A stretch of 27,853 bases of DNA from JAJPJX01 sp964568355 (GTDB lineage: Bacteria; Acidobacteriota; Terriglobia; Bryobacterales; Bryobacteraceae), in NCBI GenBank assembly GCA_964568355.1, contig CAZMRK010000854.1:1-27853 (forward strand), read 5' to 3'. Below the pieces are notes generated by a model that saw nothing but the letters and a program-made list of their open reading frames with translations, was not told where the DNA came from and ran no database searches. The first letter of the stretch is position 1. Each line of letters opens with the position of its first letter. Position numbers and translations under genes: made by a program. This document shows, piece after piece, positions 15,669 through 23,952 of the stretch.

Positions 15669-16064
15669 TCAGCCATCCGGGTCCATGGTCCGGTCAACGT
15701 GAATCCACACCACCCGGGCGAAGCGCGCGACGAATGGGACAAACGGAAGATACGCCACAAACGCCGCCAGCAACGCGAGGTCATAGGGCCATGCCATGGC
15801 CAGCCAGAAGGTTGCCACCAACCCGAGCACCACGGGAACGGAAACCGCATAGCTGACGTACATCGCTCCCAAGAAGTATCCCTGCTCCCGTTCGAACTTC
15901 AGCCCGCATACCGGACAGGCGGCGTGCATCCTCCACCATCCCCGCAGGATTGAAGTCTGAAAGATGGCGCCCTGCCGGCAACGGGGGCATACCTGTCGGC
16001 AGATATCCCGGAGCGCCGGAAGATGCGGCCGCGGAATCTCCGGTGACTTACGATCGCCGCTCAC
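15669..16064 (-). CDS. DUF983 membrane protein with zinc-ribbon-like cysteines
   Basis: 131 residues from the GTG at 16064. CPRCRQGAIF and CPVCGLKFEREQGYFLGAMYVSY are the DUF983 signature: two CxxC pairs, then two membrane helices (SVPVVLGLVATFWLAMAW and LALLAAFVAYLPFVPFV). Function unknown. An ATG at 16112 would add 16 residues inside the upstream gene without a family match. The GTG lies one base after the stop of the YqgE homologue, so translational coupling is likely. Confidence 0.8.
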   Translation of the reverse strand: MSGDRKSPEIPRPHLPALRDICRQVCPRCRQGAIFQTSILRGWWRMHAACPVCGLKFEREQGYFLGAMYVSYAVSVPVVLGLVATFWLAMAWPYDLALLAAFVAYLPFVPFVARFARVVWIHVDRTMDPDG

Positions 16065-16065
16065 C

Positions 16066-16704
16066 TTATTCCGTCCACGGGGGCCGGGCCTCCAGAAGAC
16101 TGCGCCGGGCAATGCGCAGTTCGGTTTGTTCGATCATCCGCGGCCACAACGTATCCGGATCCTTTTCGAAGATCGAGGCCGCGTCGCCTCGAAAGATGAA
16201 CCAGGCGCCGATCATCACTTCACGCTCCAACTGCCCCGGTCCCCAGCCGGCATAGCCCAGATAGAGATGAAAAGACTTGGCCGCGGTGCCGGCGGCCAAA
16301 GTGTGCTCCAGCAAGTCTCTGGTCGTTACCAGGTGGACGTCGCCGAAGACGGTCCGGGCGGCATCCGGCCGGTCATGCGCCCGCAGCAGGCCCAGAATGC
16401 CGGAACGCTCCACCGGACCGCCGGCAAAGACCGGGTCGGTGCGGTCTTTTGCTTCCTTTACATCTTCGAGGAGTCTGGACAGGGGGATCCGCGTGCGGCG
16501 GTTCACCACCAGCCCCATCGCGCTTTCCTTGCTATATTCGATCAGCAGAACGACGGTTTCGTGAAAGTTCGGATCGGATAACTCCCGGCCCGCCACCAGA
16601 AACTTGCCGGCCGCCAGATCGCGCGCATTCGTAGATTGCGCCTGGCCGCTACCCGCAGCCAGGCAGAGCCCGATTGCCGCCAGACACAGCGAATGCCCCT
16701 TCAT
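16066..16704 (-). CDS. YqgE/AlgH family protein with an N-terminal signal peptide
   Basis: 212 residues. The YqgE/AlgH (DUF179) fold is shown by AAGKFLVAGRELSDPNFHETVVLL, MGLVVNRRT, FAGGPVERSGILGLLR and YLGYAGWGPGQLEREV with WFIF. Normal YqgE is a cytoplasmic protein of about 185 residues. Here about 24 residues come first (HSLCLAAIGLCLAAGSGQAQ), which look like a cleavable Sec signal ending in an AQA-type site. No internal ATG fits the usual start. The role of the family is poorly understood. Confidence 0.88.
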   Translation of the reverse strand: MKGHSLCLAAIGLCLAAGSGQAQSTNARDLAAGKFLVAGRELSDPNFHETVVLLIEYSKESAMGLVVNRRTRIPLSRLLEDVKEAKDRTDPVFAGGPVERSGILGLLRAHDRPDAARTVFGDVHLVTTRDLLEHTLAAGTAAKSFHLYLGYAGWGPGQLEREVMIGAWFIFRGDAASIFEKDPDTLWPRMIEQTELRIARRSLLEARPPWTE

Positions 16705-16792
16705 GCCTCCGATTGTCCATCTTTTCCGCCCCGCCCGCCAGCCCTGAATTTACTACTTTCAGACTTCTGCCATAGGCTCCTAACGATGTAGC

Positions 16793-16829
16793 GCCCGTTT
16801 TAACGGGCAGCGTCGACTCTCGGTCGACG
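16793..16829. repeat. tandem-hairpin dispersed repeat family B, copy 1
   Basis: GCCCGTT-TT-AACGGGC (16793-16808) is followed by CGTCGAC-TCTCG-GTCGACG (16811-16829). A related copy lies at 22796-22833 (TGCGCTTCAGCGC, then the shared GCAGCGTCGAC). It ends just at the stop of the TIM-barrel-like gene and could also act as a terminator, though no T-run follows. Confidence 0.6.
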
Positions 16830-18017
16830 TTATAGGGTCCGCATCGCGGTCCCGATAAACCGCAACTGCTCTTCCCGCAACAGCCCGTAATTGTAAAACG
16901 TCGCTCCCTTGGCCCCCAGAGCCGCAGCCGTATGCACCTGTTCCTGCAACGGTCCGGGCTGGGTCATACTCCCCGGCTGGGTCGAAACCATCACCATGCC
17001 GCCCTTTTCCATGGCCGCGCTCAGTTCGCGCACCCGGGCCACCCCCTTATCGCCGTTCTCCAGCGGTCCGATGGTCATGCGCTCGACCTGCCGGTTAACC
17101 GATGGCGACAGGTCATTCGACCAGGAGCTTTCGAGATTGGCCGGAATGGTCTGTAACCGCGCGCCGCCCTTGTGGATGACCTCGGCTACCCGCATCCATA
17201 ACTCGGTGGTATGTTTCCGCCCCGCATCCAGATACAGCTTCAACCGGCCGTCAAACGCCTCGTCCAGCCATGCGGCGGTTACCGGCTCCAGATCCGTGGG
17301 CCTCGGCAGCCGTGCCAGCCGCGGCCGCAGATACTCCGCGACATCGTGCCGCAGTTTCTCGCCATCCAGTTTGGCGCCCGAGGCCCGCGCGATGGAGTGC
17401 TTGTTGAAACACAAGCCGAGCAGAAACTGATCGCACGGCGTAACCGGCGAAAGTACCTTGGGATTCAGAAAGCCGTAGTTCCAGTGCAGCCGGCAAAGCG
17501 ACTCCACGTGCACGGCCGACGGCCGGAAACGCTCCACGATATCGGCCGTCATAGCCACCAGATACTCGCGCACATCGTCAGGCGCCGGGCTCAACTGCCC
17601 GTGATAGGGCGTGCCGAAAGCATCCTGGCGCGCGAACTCGGGATATCTGGCCGACAGGTGGTGGTTGAACATGTAGACGATCCAGGCGCCGAACTCCAGG
17701 CCGCGCTTGCGGATGGCGTCCACGATGCGCTCGGTGAAGTCCGGCGTCTTGACGATCTCGCTCACGCGCGGCGTGATGCGCGTTCGGGTATAGCGTTTGG
17801 GATCGGGCTGAAAATATAAGGCAGCGTCTTCGCCGTGATAAAAGGGGCGCACCGGATTGTGCGGAAGAAAATAGGTCGCGATGTGATAGCTCAAGGCCAC
17901 CATCACCTCGTGGCAGCCGGTCAGTTCCACGATCCGGCCGGTGGATCGCTCCAGCCCCTCCTCCGCCAGGTCCCAGGTATAGGTATAGATAGAGCCAAGA
18001 AAGTCAGTTGCGGGCAT
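16830..18017 (-). CDS. unrecognised TIM-barrel-like protein, co-encoded with a permease
   Basis: 395 residues, no signal peptide. I cannot name the family. The pattern resembles hypothetical TIM-barrel glycosidase-like proteins: RKRGLEFGAWIVYMFNHHLS, YPEFARQDAFG, a segment VREYLVAMTADIVERFRPSAVHVESL, and at the end GAKGATFYNYGLL. Candidate acidic residues are the Glu in HVESL and the Glu in PANLESSW. The ATG lies inside the end of the permease gene (14-base overlap), so the two are one operon and the enzyme may act on the transported compound. This is inference. Confidence 0.75.
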   Translation of the reverse strand: MPATDFLGSIYTYTWDLAEEGLERSTGRIVELTGCHEVMVALSYHIATYFLPHNPVRPFYHGEDAALYFQPDPKRYTRTRITPRVSEIVKTPDFTERIVDAIRKRGLEFGAWIVYMFNHHLSARYPEFARQDAFGTPYHGQLSPAPDDVREYLVAMTADIVERFRPSAVHVESLCRLHWNYGFLNPKVLSPVTPCDQFLLGLCFNKHSIARASGAKLDGEKLRHDVAEYLRPRLARLPRPTDLEPVTAAWLDEAFDGRLKLYLDAGRKHTTELWMRVAEVIHKGGARLQTIPANLESSWSNDLSPSVNRQVERMTIGPLENGDKGVARVRELSAAMEKGGMVMVSTQPGSMTQPGPLQEQVHTAAALGAKGATFYNYGLLREEQLRFIGTAMRTL

Positions 18018-19359
18018 GTCCTAAAGTTCCTTTCCGCCAAATCAGAAAAACCGCTACGCCGCTGGCCAGCACCAGCAGTCCGTATAATACAAACACCCAG
18101 CCGGAAGTGACAAAGATGTAACTCCATCCGGCGAATGCGATCAGGCACGGCAGGGGGTAGAACCACATGCGGAACGGACGCGCCAGATCGGCGCGGTACC
18201 GCCGCACATAGTACACCGCGAAGATCTGTCCCAGGAACTGGACCAGGATGCGCACGGTCATCAGGGCCGAAAGCACCCACTCCAGTTCCAGTAGTCCCGC
18301 CAGCACGGAAAGGCCGCCGATCACCAGCAGGGAGACGTGAGGGAAGCCGCCGGTGGGATGCAGCCTTGCGAACGATTTCAGAAAATAGCCGTCCAGCGCA
18401 GCGGCATAGGGAATGCGGCTGTAGCCCAGCAGCAGCGCGAATACCGAGGCCAGCGCCGACCACAGAATCAGCGCCGTGACCACGCTGCCGGCCCACGAGC
18501 CGTAGATCATCTCCATGAAGCGCGCCACTACGAAGCGCGACTGCATCGCCTCCCGCCAGGGCACCACCGCCAGGATGCACAGGTTCATCACGGCGTAGAT
18601 CAGGGCCACGGCGACCACCGAATAGAGAATCGCCCGCGGAATCACGCGCGCCGGCTCGCGCACCTCGCCGCCGACATAGCAGATATCGTAATAGCCCAGG
18701 TAATCGTACATGGCGATGAGCATGGCATTGCCCAGACCCAGGGCGAAGCCGGTGGAGAAGGTAAAAGCGCCGGGAGGAAAGTCAAAGGCCAGGCGGGTTT
18801 GAAAATGGGTCAGGCCGCTCAGAATCACCCAGGCCACCGTGGCCAGCATTCCCGCCCAGAGCACTACCGTCAGGCGGCCCACCGCCGTGATCCGCCGGTA
18901 GAGCAGCAAAATTACGCAGACGCCCACGCCCATGGCGGCCAGGCGCGTCTCCCAGGGAGTCATGGAGCGCCAGAAATAGCCCAGGTACTGCGCAAAGCCG
19001 ATGTATCCGGAGGCCGCCTCGAGAGGCCCGCTGAAAATAAACTGCCAGACGAACAAAAACGGCAGGAGGGCGCCCAGGCGGCTGTTCCGGAAGGCCTCGC
19101 GCAGGTAGAGGTAAGTGCCGCCCGCGCCCGGCATGGCCGCCGCCAGTTCGCTCCAGATCAGCCCGTCGGCCAGGGCCAGCACAGCGCCCAGAAACCATCC
19201 CAGCATGCACTGCGGTCCGCCCATGGCGCTGATGATGAGCGGAATGGTGACGAACGGTCCGACGCCCACCATGTTGCTCATGTTGAGCGCGGTGGCTTCG
19301 AGCAGCCCCAGGCTCCGCACCAGCCCGTATTTCTCCGGAATCCCGCCGTTCTCCGCCAT
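18004..19359 (-). CDS. APC-superfamily amino acid permease
   Basis: 451 residues with about twelve membrane helices. MSNMVGVGPFVTIP near the N-terminus corresponds to the substrate-binding unwound helix of APC transporters. PGAGGTYLYLREAF and YDYLGYYDICYVGGEVREPARVIPRA are typical later motifs. The ATG at 19359 (MAENGGIPEKYG) is chosen; a longer frame to 19431 only adds residues without homology. A TACAAT -10-like box lies ten bases upstream of the start codon. Substrate unknown, amino acid or amine likely. Confidence 0.9.
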   Translation of the reverse strand: MAENGGIPEKYGLVRSLGLLEATALNMSNMVGVGPFVTIPLIISAMGGPQCMLGWFLGAVLALADGLIWSELAAAMPGAGGTYLYLREAFRNSRLGALLPFLFVWQFIFSGPLEAASGYIGFAQYLGYFWRSMTPWETRLAAMGVGVCVILLLYRRITAVGRLTVVLWAGMLATVAWVILSGLTHFQTRLAFDFPPGAFTFSTGFALGLGNAMLIAMYDYLGYYDICYVGGEVREPARVIPRAILYSVVAVALIYAVMNLCILAVVPWREAMQSRFVVARFMEMIYGSWAGSVVTALILWSALASVFALLLGYSRIPYAAALDGYFLKSFARLHPTGGFPHVSLLVIGGLSVLAGLLELEWVLSALMTVRILVQFLGQIFAVYYVRRYRADLARPFRMWFYPLPCLIAFAGWSYIFVTSGWVFVLYGLLVLASGVAVFLIWRKGTLGHARN

Positions 19360-19401
19360 GAGCTTTCTGATTGTATAGTGTCTGCACCGCTTGCTTCCGC
19401 G

Positions 19402-19455
19402 CGCGGCTCGGCAACCGCGAGACCCTGCCACCGAGCCGCGACCGTGAGGGAGCGG
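19402..19455. repeat. palindromic dispersed repeat family A, copy 2
   Basis: CGCGGCTCGG (about 19402-19411) pairs with CCGAGCCGCG (19431-19440), then the same arm as at 15050-15069 follows (19436-19455). A 26-base stretch is identical to copy 1. The final inverted arm present in copy 1 is missing here. Confidence 0.8.
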
Positions 19456-19472
19456 CTACCGGCTCTCCGTTC

Positions 19473-19484
19473 ACTGTCGACAGT
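19473..19484. promoter_or_regulatory. predicted GntR operator ACTGTCGACAGT, copy 1
   Basis: A perfect 12-bp palindrome, centred 32 bases before the preferred start of the PLP enzyme. TAGAAT (19495-19500) is a good -10 box downstream, and TTCACT overlapping the left half could be a -35, so the site covers the promoter. The same 12-mer is at 23953-23964. GntR/FCD regulators typically bind short palindromes of this kind (T-G-T-n-n-A-C-A core). The regulator gene lies in this operon. Confidence 0.65.
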
Positions 19485-19510
19485 CGATTCGGGGTAGAAT
19501 GCGGGTACGA

Positions 19511-20557
19511 ATGACCGCTACCATTCCCGATTCGATCTGCCGGATGGGCGAGGGGAACACGCCGCTGGTCCCAAGCACGCAGGTGGCGCCGGGGCTCGCC
19601 TTCAAGCTTGAGAATTGCAATCCCTCCGGTTCTTACAAGGACCGCTTCATTGCCGCCGAGGTCTCGCGCGTCCGCGCCTCGGGAGCGCGCGCCTGCGTGG
19701 CCACCTCCTCGGGCAATACCGGCTCGTCTCTGGCCGCCTGCTGCGCCCGCTACGGGCTGCGCTGCGCCATTCTGGTGGACCGGCAGGCTCCCTCCGGGAA
19801 ACTGGCCCAGATGCAGGCGCACGGCGCGCACCTGCTGCGCATACCCGAGTTCGGCTCTTCGCCGGTCGTCGCCCAATCGATCTTCGAGCTGCTGGAACGC
19901 TTCTCGCGCGAACGCAATCTGCCGCTGGTGGTTTCGGCCTATCGCTATTGCCCGGCGGGCATGGCCGGCGTGGAAAGCATCTCGGCGGAACTGGCGCGCC
20001 AGCAGCCGGAAACCGCCCACGTCTTCGTACCGTTGGGGGGCGGCGGCCTGTTTTCGGCGGTCTGCCGCGGATACCAGGCGGCCGGAGGACGCTGTCCCGC
20101 GATCCACGCCGTACAGCCGGAAGGCTGCCTCACCACCGTGGCCGCCTACCTCCGCGGCGATTCGGAGATTCGCCGGGTCACCAGCACTACGCGTGTGAGC
20201 GGCCTTTCGGTACCATATGATATCGATGCCAGCCTGGCGCTCGGCCTGCTCCGTGCCTCCGGGGGCCGGGGATTCTCGGTTTCCGACGAAGAGGTCTTTC
20301 GGGCCCAGCGTCTTCTGCTCGAACGGGAAGGAATTTATTGTGAACCGGCCGGCGCCACCGCGCTTGCCGGGTACTTGCAGGCGCTCGCCCAGGGCGTAGT
20401 TGAACCCGGCGAAGCCGCTGTGTGCCTGGTGACCGGCCACGGCTTCAAAGATCCGCAGGCCATTGAGCGGGCCGCCGGAATGTATCCCGGCGTCGCCGTG
20501 GAACCGGCCGCGGTCGGCGAGGCCCTGAATGCGTTTTTGGAGGATGTCTCTGGATGA
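19511..20557 (+). CDS. threonine-synthase-like PLP-dependent enzyme (fold type II)
   Basis: About 348 residues. GEGNTPLVPS opens the domain, SGSYKDRF holds the PLP Lys at 43, SSGNTG (66-71) contacts substrate and PLP, and LGGGGLF (about 175-181) is the phosphate cup. The fold covers threonine synthase, threonine/serine ammonia-lyases and diaminopropionate ammonia-lyase. Since the gene heads a regulator and peptidase operon and not a threonine operon, a catabolic lyase is likelier. An ATG at 19499 exists, but it lies in the -10 box; the ATG at 19511 fits a near-leaderless message. It overlaps the regulator gene by four bases (ATGA). Confidence 0.85.
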   Translation: MTATIPDSICRMGEGNTPLVPSTQVAPGLAFKLENCNPSGSYKDRFIAAEVSRVRASGARACVATSSGNTGSSLAACCARYGLRCAILVDRQAPSGKLAQMQAHGAHLLRIPEFGSSPVVAQSIFELLERFSRERNLPLVVSAYRYCPAGMAGVESISAELARQQPETAHVFVPLGGGGLFSAVCRGYQAAGGRCPAIHAVQPEGCLTTVAAYLRGDSEIRRVTSTTRVSGLSVPYDIDASLALGLLRASGGRGFSVSDEEVFRAQRLLLEREGIYCEPAGATALAGYLQALAQGVVEPGEAAVCLVTGHGFKDPQAIERAAGMYPGVAVEPAAVGEALNAFLEDVSG

Positions 20558-21246
20558 TGACCACCACCGGACTTTTCACCCCCGTGCGCGCGTCCACCCT
20601 GAAAGAAAACATTGTGGAAGTGCTGGTGGAAGCGGTGATCTCGGGAAAGCTCAAGCCCGGCGACCGTCTCAATGAAAGCGAGCTGTCGCGCCAGTTGGGC
20701 GTGAGCCGCGCGCCCATCCGCGAGGCGCTCCAATTGCTCCAGGAGCAGGGTCTGGTGGAAAACCGGCCCCGGCGCGGCATGTTCGTGGTGGACCTGGAAG
20801 AAGAAGGCGCCCAGAAGATCAACAGCCTGCGGCTCATTCTGGAGGCCGAGGCGCTGGACCTCTGCCGCGCCCACCTGACACCGGAGGGCCAAAAGCACCT
20901 CAACGAACTGCTGGCGCGCATGGAGCAGAAAACCGGCATGACCGCCATCGAGGCCACCCACCTGGACCTGGAGTTTCACCGCGCCATCTGGAGCCAGACC
21001 GGCAACGAGTACCTGGAGAAAACGCTCACCAGCCTCACCGCGCCGCTGTTCGCCTACGCCACGCTGACCAAGCCCAAACGCGAGAAGATGCGCATGATCC
21101 TGGACTCGCATCGCCCGCTGATGGATTACATCCTGGCCAGGCATCCCCGGAAAAGCGCCCGGCAGGTCATCTGGGAGCACATGGACCTCCGCTGGAACGA
21201 ACCGGACAAATACTGCTCCAGCCGCTTTAGCAGCCCAAAGAACTGA
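20554..21246 (+). CDS. GntR-family transcriptional regulator with FCD domain
   Basis: 230 residues. The winged helix (about 13-80) contains NESELSRQLGVSRAPIREALQLLQEQGLV. The FCD ligand domain follows, with likely metal ligands D138 and H142 (DLEFHR), H186 (SHRPL) and H209 (WEHM). Such regulators usually sense organic acids or sugars/amino-acid derivatives and repress their own operon. It is translationally coupled to the PLP enzyme and followed after 15 bases by the M81 gene. The palindromes at 19473 and 23953 are its likely targets. Confidence 0.93.
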   Translation: MMTTTGLFTPVRASTLKENIVEVLVEAVISGKLKPGDRLNESELSRQLGVSRAPIREALQLLQEQGLVENRPRRGMFVVDLEEEGAQKINSLRLILEAEALDLCRAHLTPEGQKHLNELLARMEQKTGMTAIEATHLDLEFHRAIWSQTGNEYLEKTLTSLTAPLFAYATLTKPKREKMRMILDSHRPLMDYILARHPRKSARQVIWEHMDLRWNEPDKYCSSRFSSPKN

Positions 21247-21261
21247 GACTTTTTCCTGATC

Positions 21262-22746
21262 ATGAAACGCATCGGCATTGCAGGCTTTCTGCACGAATCC
21301 AACACTTTTCTGCCCGTCGCCACGACCTACGAGCATTTCGCCTCCACCAGCCTGACGAAGGGCGGCGACCTGCTGCGCGCGTGGCGCGCATCGCACCACG
21401 AACTGGGCGGCTTTCTGGAAGGCGCCGCGCGCTACGGCTTTGAGCCGGTGCCGCTGATGGCCACTTTCGCGGTACCCAGCGGCGCGCTCACTCCGGAGGC
21501 CTTCGAGCGCATCGCTGCCGAGATGGTAGAGAGCCTGCGCGCCGCCATGCCGCTCGACGGCCTGCTGGTGGCGCTGCATGGGGCCACCGTCTCGACCAGC
21601 TTTCCGGACGCCGACGGCGAGATGCTGGCCCGTCTGCGCGCCGTGACCGGCCCGGACCTGCCCATCGTCAACACGCTCGACCTGCACGCCAATATCTCCG
21701 AGCGCATGGTGGCCGGCGCGAATGCCACCGTGGTCTACCGCTCCAATCCGCACCTGGATCAGAAGGAGCGGGGTCTCGAAGCGGCCGCGCTGATGGACAA
21801 GATTCTGCGAGGAGAGGCTCGCCCGGTGCAGGCCCTGGCCGCGCCGCCGCTGGTGATTCAGATCAGCCGGCAGTACACTTCCGAGCAGCCGGCTCAGGGG
21901 CTATACGACGATGTGCGCGAAGTGCTCACCTGGCCCGGCATCCTCTCGGCCAGTGTCGCGATGGGATTCTACTATTCCGATGTGGAGGAGATGGGCGCGT
22001 CTTTCCTGGCCGTGGCCGACGGCGATCCGGCCCTGGCGCGCCGCGCGGCCGATTGGATGGCCACCCGCGCCTGGCAGCGCCGCGAGGAGTTCATCGGCCG
22101 GCTGCCCTCGCCCGAGGAAGCCGTGCGCCTGGCTTCGCAATCCGCAGAGACGCCGGTGGCGTTGATGGATGTGGGCGACAACGTAGGCGGCGGCAGCCCG
22201 GCCGATTCCACCATCCTGTTTGCCGAGATCCTGCACCAGAAAGTGCCCAATGCGCTGGTCATCCTCTACGATCCGGAATCGGTCGAGCAATGCGTGGCCG
22301 CCGGCGTGCGCGCAACTGTGGACCTGCGGGTGGGAGGCAAGACCGACGACCGCCACGGAGCGCCGGTAGCGATTCGAGGGCGAGTCCGCACGATCTCCGA
22401 CGGCTACTACGTAGAGACCCAGGTCCGCCACGGAGGCTGGGGCCGCAACGATCAGGGCGTGACGGTGGTAGTGGAGACCGAAGACCAGCACACCGTGATC
22501 CTCACCAGCCGCCGCATGGCGCCCATGAGCCTGGAGCAGGTCCTGAGCCTGGGCATACACCCAGAGAGAAAGAAGCTGCTGATCGTAAAAGGAGTGGTCG
22601 CGCCCAGAGCCGCCTACGCCCCCGTCTCGGCGAAGATCCTACTGGTCGATACGCCAGGGGTGACGGGAGATGATCCGGCGCAGTTTCACTATCAGCACCG
22701 GAGGACGGCGTTGTATCCGCTAGAGCGCGACGCAGAATGGACCTGA
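21262..22746 (+). CDS. M81 family metallopeptidase (MlrC-like)
   Basis: 494 residues, the usual length of MlrC proteins. RIGIAGFLHESNTFLP is the typical N-terminus. LDGLLVALHGATVS and NTLDLHANIS carry conserved metal-site residues, and DVGDNVGGGSPADST is the conserved C-terminal-domain block. MlrC cleaves linearised microcystin, but most relatives belong to catabolic clusters with unknown amide substrates. It lies third in the operon with the PLP enzyme and the regulator. No signal peptide, so it acts on imported material. Confidence 0.92.
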   Translation: MKRIGIAGFLHESNTFLPVATTYEHFASTSLTKGGDLLRAWRASHHELGGFLEGAARYGFEPVPLMATFAVPSGALTPEAFERIAAEMVESLRAAMPLDGLLVALHGATVSTSFPDADGEMLARLRAVTGPDLPIVNTLDLHANISERMVAGANATVVYRSNPHLDQKERGLEAAALMDKILRGEARPVQALAAPPLVIQISRQYTSEQPAQGLYDDVREVLTWPGILSASVAMGFYYSDVEEMGASFLAVADGDPALARRAADWMATRAWQRREEFIGRLPSPEEAVRLASQSAETPVALMDVGDNVGGGSPADSTILFAEILHQKVPNALVILYDPESVEQCVAAGVRATVDLRVGGKTDDRHGAPVAIRGRVRTISDGYYVETQVRHGGWGRNDQGVTVVVETEDQHTVILTSRRMAPMSLEQVLSLGIHPERKKLLIVKGVVAPRAAYAPVSAKILLVDTPGVTGDDPAQFHYQHRRTALYPLERDAEWT

Positions 22747-22789
22747 TCAGGGAGCTACCTCCTAGCGTCGAAGTTATGCGGCGCCCAAC

Positions 22790-22833
22790 GCCGTAGTGTG
22801 CGCTTCAGCGCGCAGCGTCGACGCTCTCGTCAA
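22790..22833. repeat. dispersed repeat family B, copy 2 (degenerate)
   Basis: GCGC-TTCA-GCGC (22800-22811) then GCAGCGTCGAC, as in the copy at 16793-16829, but the second hairpin is degraded (gctctcgtcaat instead of tctcggtcgacg). It lies in a 293-base gap that otherwise holds a small hairpin GCGTCGA-CTGAAA-TCGACGC at about 22999-23018. Confidence 0.55.
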
Positions 22834-23039
22834 TGTTTTGGACGGTTTCAAAATCACGGGGATTTTGCCACTAGTCAACACTTGCCAGGCGGCGATCAGG
22901 TCTGCTGCCGAAGAAGCGCTTTCGTGGCGGCGTCAGCGATATGCTTGGAGCGCGGCCTCCCGTATCACGATCGAGCCTGGTAAACGTTCTGGCCATTCCC
23001 AGGCGTCGACTGAAATCGACGCGGCCCTTGAAACAGGCG

Positions 23040-23936
23040 CTACAGGTAGGGCTTTACGTAGTGGTCCAGGATGGCTCGGACTTCGGCGGCTTCTGCTTCC
23101 GTCAGTTTCGTGAGGTAGGGGTGGCCGGTGGCCCTGTCGCAGATTCCCAGGTGACGGAGGGCTTCGTCAAAAGCTCCCCAGACGGATCCTCGGGTGAAGA
23201 CTTGCCAGGTGGCGATCAGATCTTGTTGCAGCTCCGCGACTCGGGACCGGTCGCCTCTTTGGTGGGCCTGCCAAAAAGCCACCGCCATGTGGGGGCAGAG
23301 GTTGTGAGAGCCCCCCACGAAGCCGTCGCAGCCCATCTCCAGGTGGACTTTGGTGAGAAATTCGCTTCCCGTGAGAATGCTGAACTCGGCGTCGCCCCGC
23401 ATCAGCGTCAGCAGATTTTGCAGGTTGATGCAGTCCTGATTGCTGACCTTGATCCCTACGATCCGCGGAATACGCCGGCGCAACTCCGCTACCGTCTCCG
23501 GGCGGATGGGATTTTTGGTCAGTGCCGGATTGTCGTAGAGAAATATGGGAAGATCCACGGCTTCGGCGATTGCCGAAAAATAGGCGATCAGCTGCTGCTG
23601 GCTGGCCAGGAAGTAACTCGGCGGCAGCAGCGTCAGATAGTCCACGCCCGCGCTCACCATGCGCTTGGCCAGGCGGATGGCGCGGCTGGTACTGGTCTCG
23701 CCGATGCCGGCCAATACCGGCACCTTTCCGTTGACCTCCGAAACCGTAATCGAAAGCGAGCGCACCTGTTCGTCGTCGGTCAGGAAGGCAAAACCGCCCA
23801 TCGATCCGTTGCCGAAGATCGCATCCACGCCGGCGCCGAGCAGATAGCGGTTCAGGCGGCGCAGCCCGGCTTCATCCACGCGATCGTCCCCCGTGAGCGG
23901 CGTTCCGATGGGGGGAATTACTCCGGTGAGCTTCAT
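23040..23936 (-). CDS. DapA/NAL-family class I aldolase with atypical active-site loop
   Basis: 298 residues. The Schiff-base Lys lies at 163 (GIKVSNQD) and the catalytic Tyr at 134 (LYDNPA), as in dihydrodipicolinate synthase and N-acetylneuraminate lyase. The usual GTTGE substrate loop reads GSMGG (44-48), so it is most likely not a lysine-pathway DapA but a lyase or synthase for another 2-oxo acid. The frame is open further upstream (to 23972), but that would put the palindromic operator inside the gene. The ATG at 23936 is seven bases after TAAAAT, which suggests a leaderless message. Confidence 0.88.
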   Translation of the reverse strand: MKLTGVIPPIGTPLTGDDRVDEAGLRRLNRYLLGAGVDAIFGNGSMGGFAFLTDDEQVRSLSITVSEVNGKVPVLAGIGETSTSRAIRLAKRMVSAGVDYLTLLPPSYFLASQQQLIAYFSAIAEAVDLPIFLYDNPALTKNPIRPETVAELRRRIPRIVGIKVSNQDCINLQNLLTLMRGDAEFSILTGSEFLTKVHLEMGCDGFVGGSHNLCPHMAVAFWQAHQRGDRSRVAELQQDLIATWQVFTRGSVWGAFDEALRHLGICDRATGHPYLTKLTEAEAAEVRAILDHYVKPYL

Positions 23937-23952
23937 CGCGGCCATTTTATCT

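Noticed and set aside
18782..20440. 552-codon minus-strand open frame
   Set aside because: It runs antisense to the PLP enzyme and across the repeat and operator region, without domain motifs.
16811..23018. Other GTCGAC sites (16811-16829, 22815-22820, 22999-23018) as GntR operators
   Set aside because: They belong to hairpin repeats with different flanks and do not carry the full ACTGTCGACAGT.
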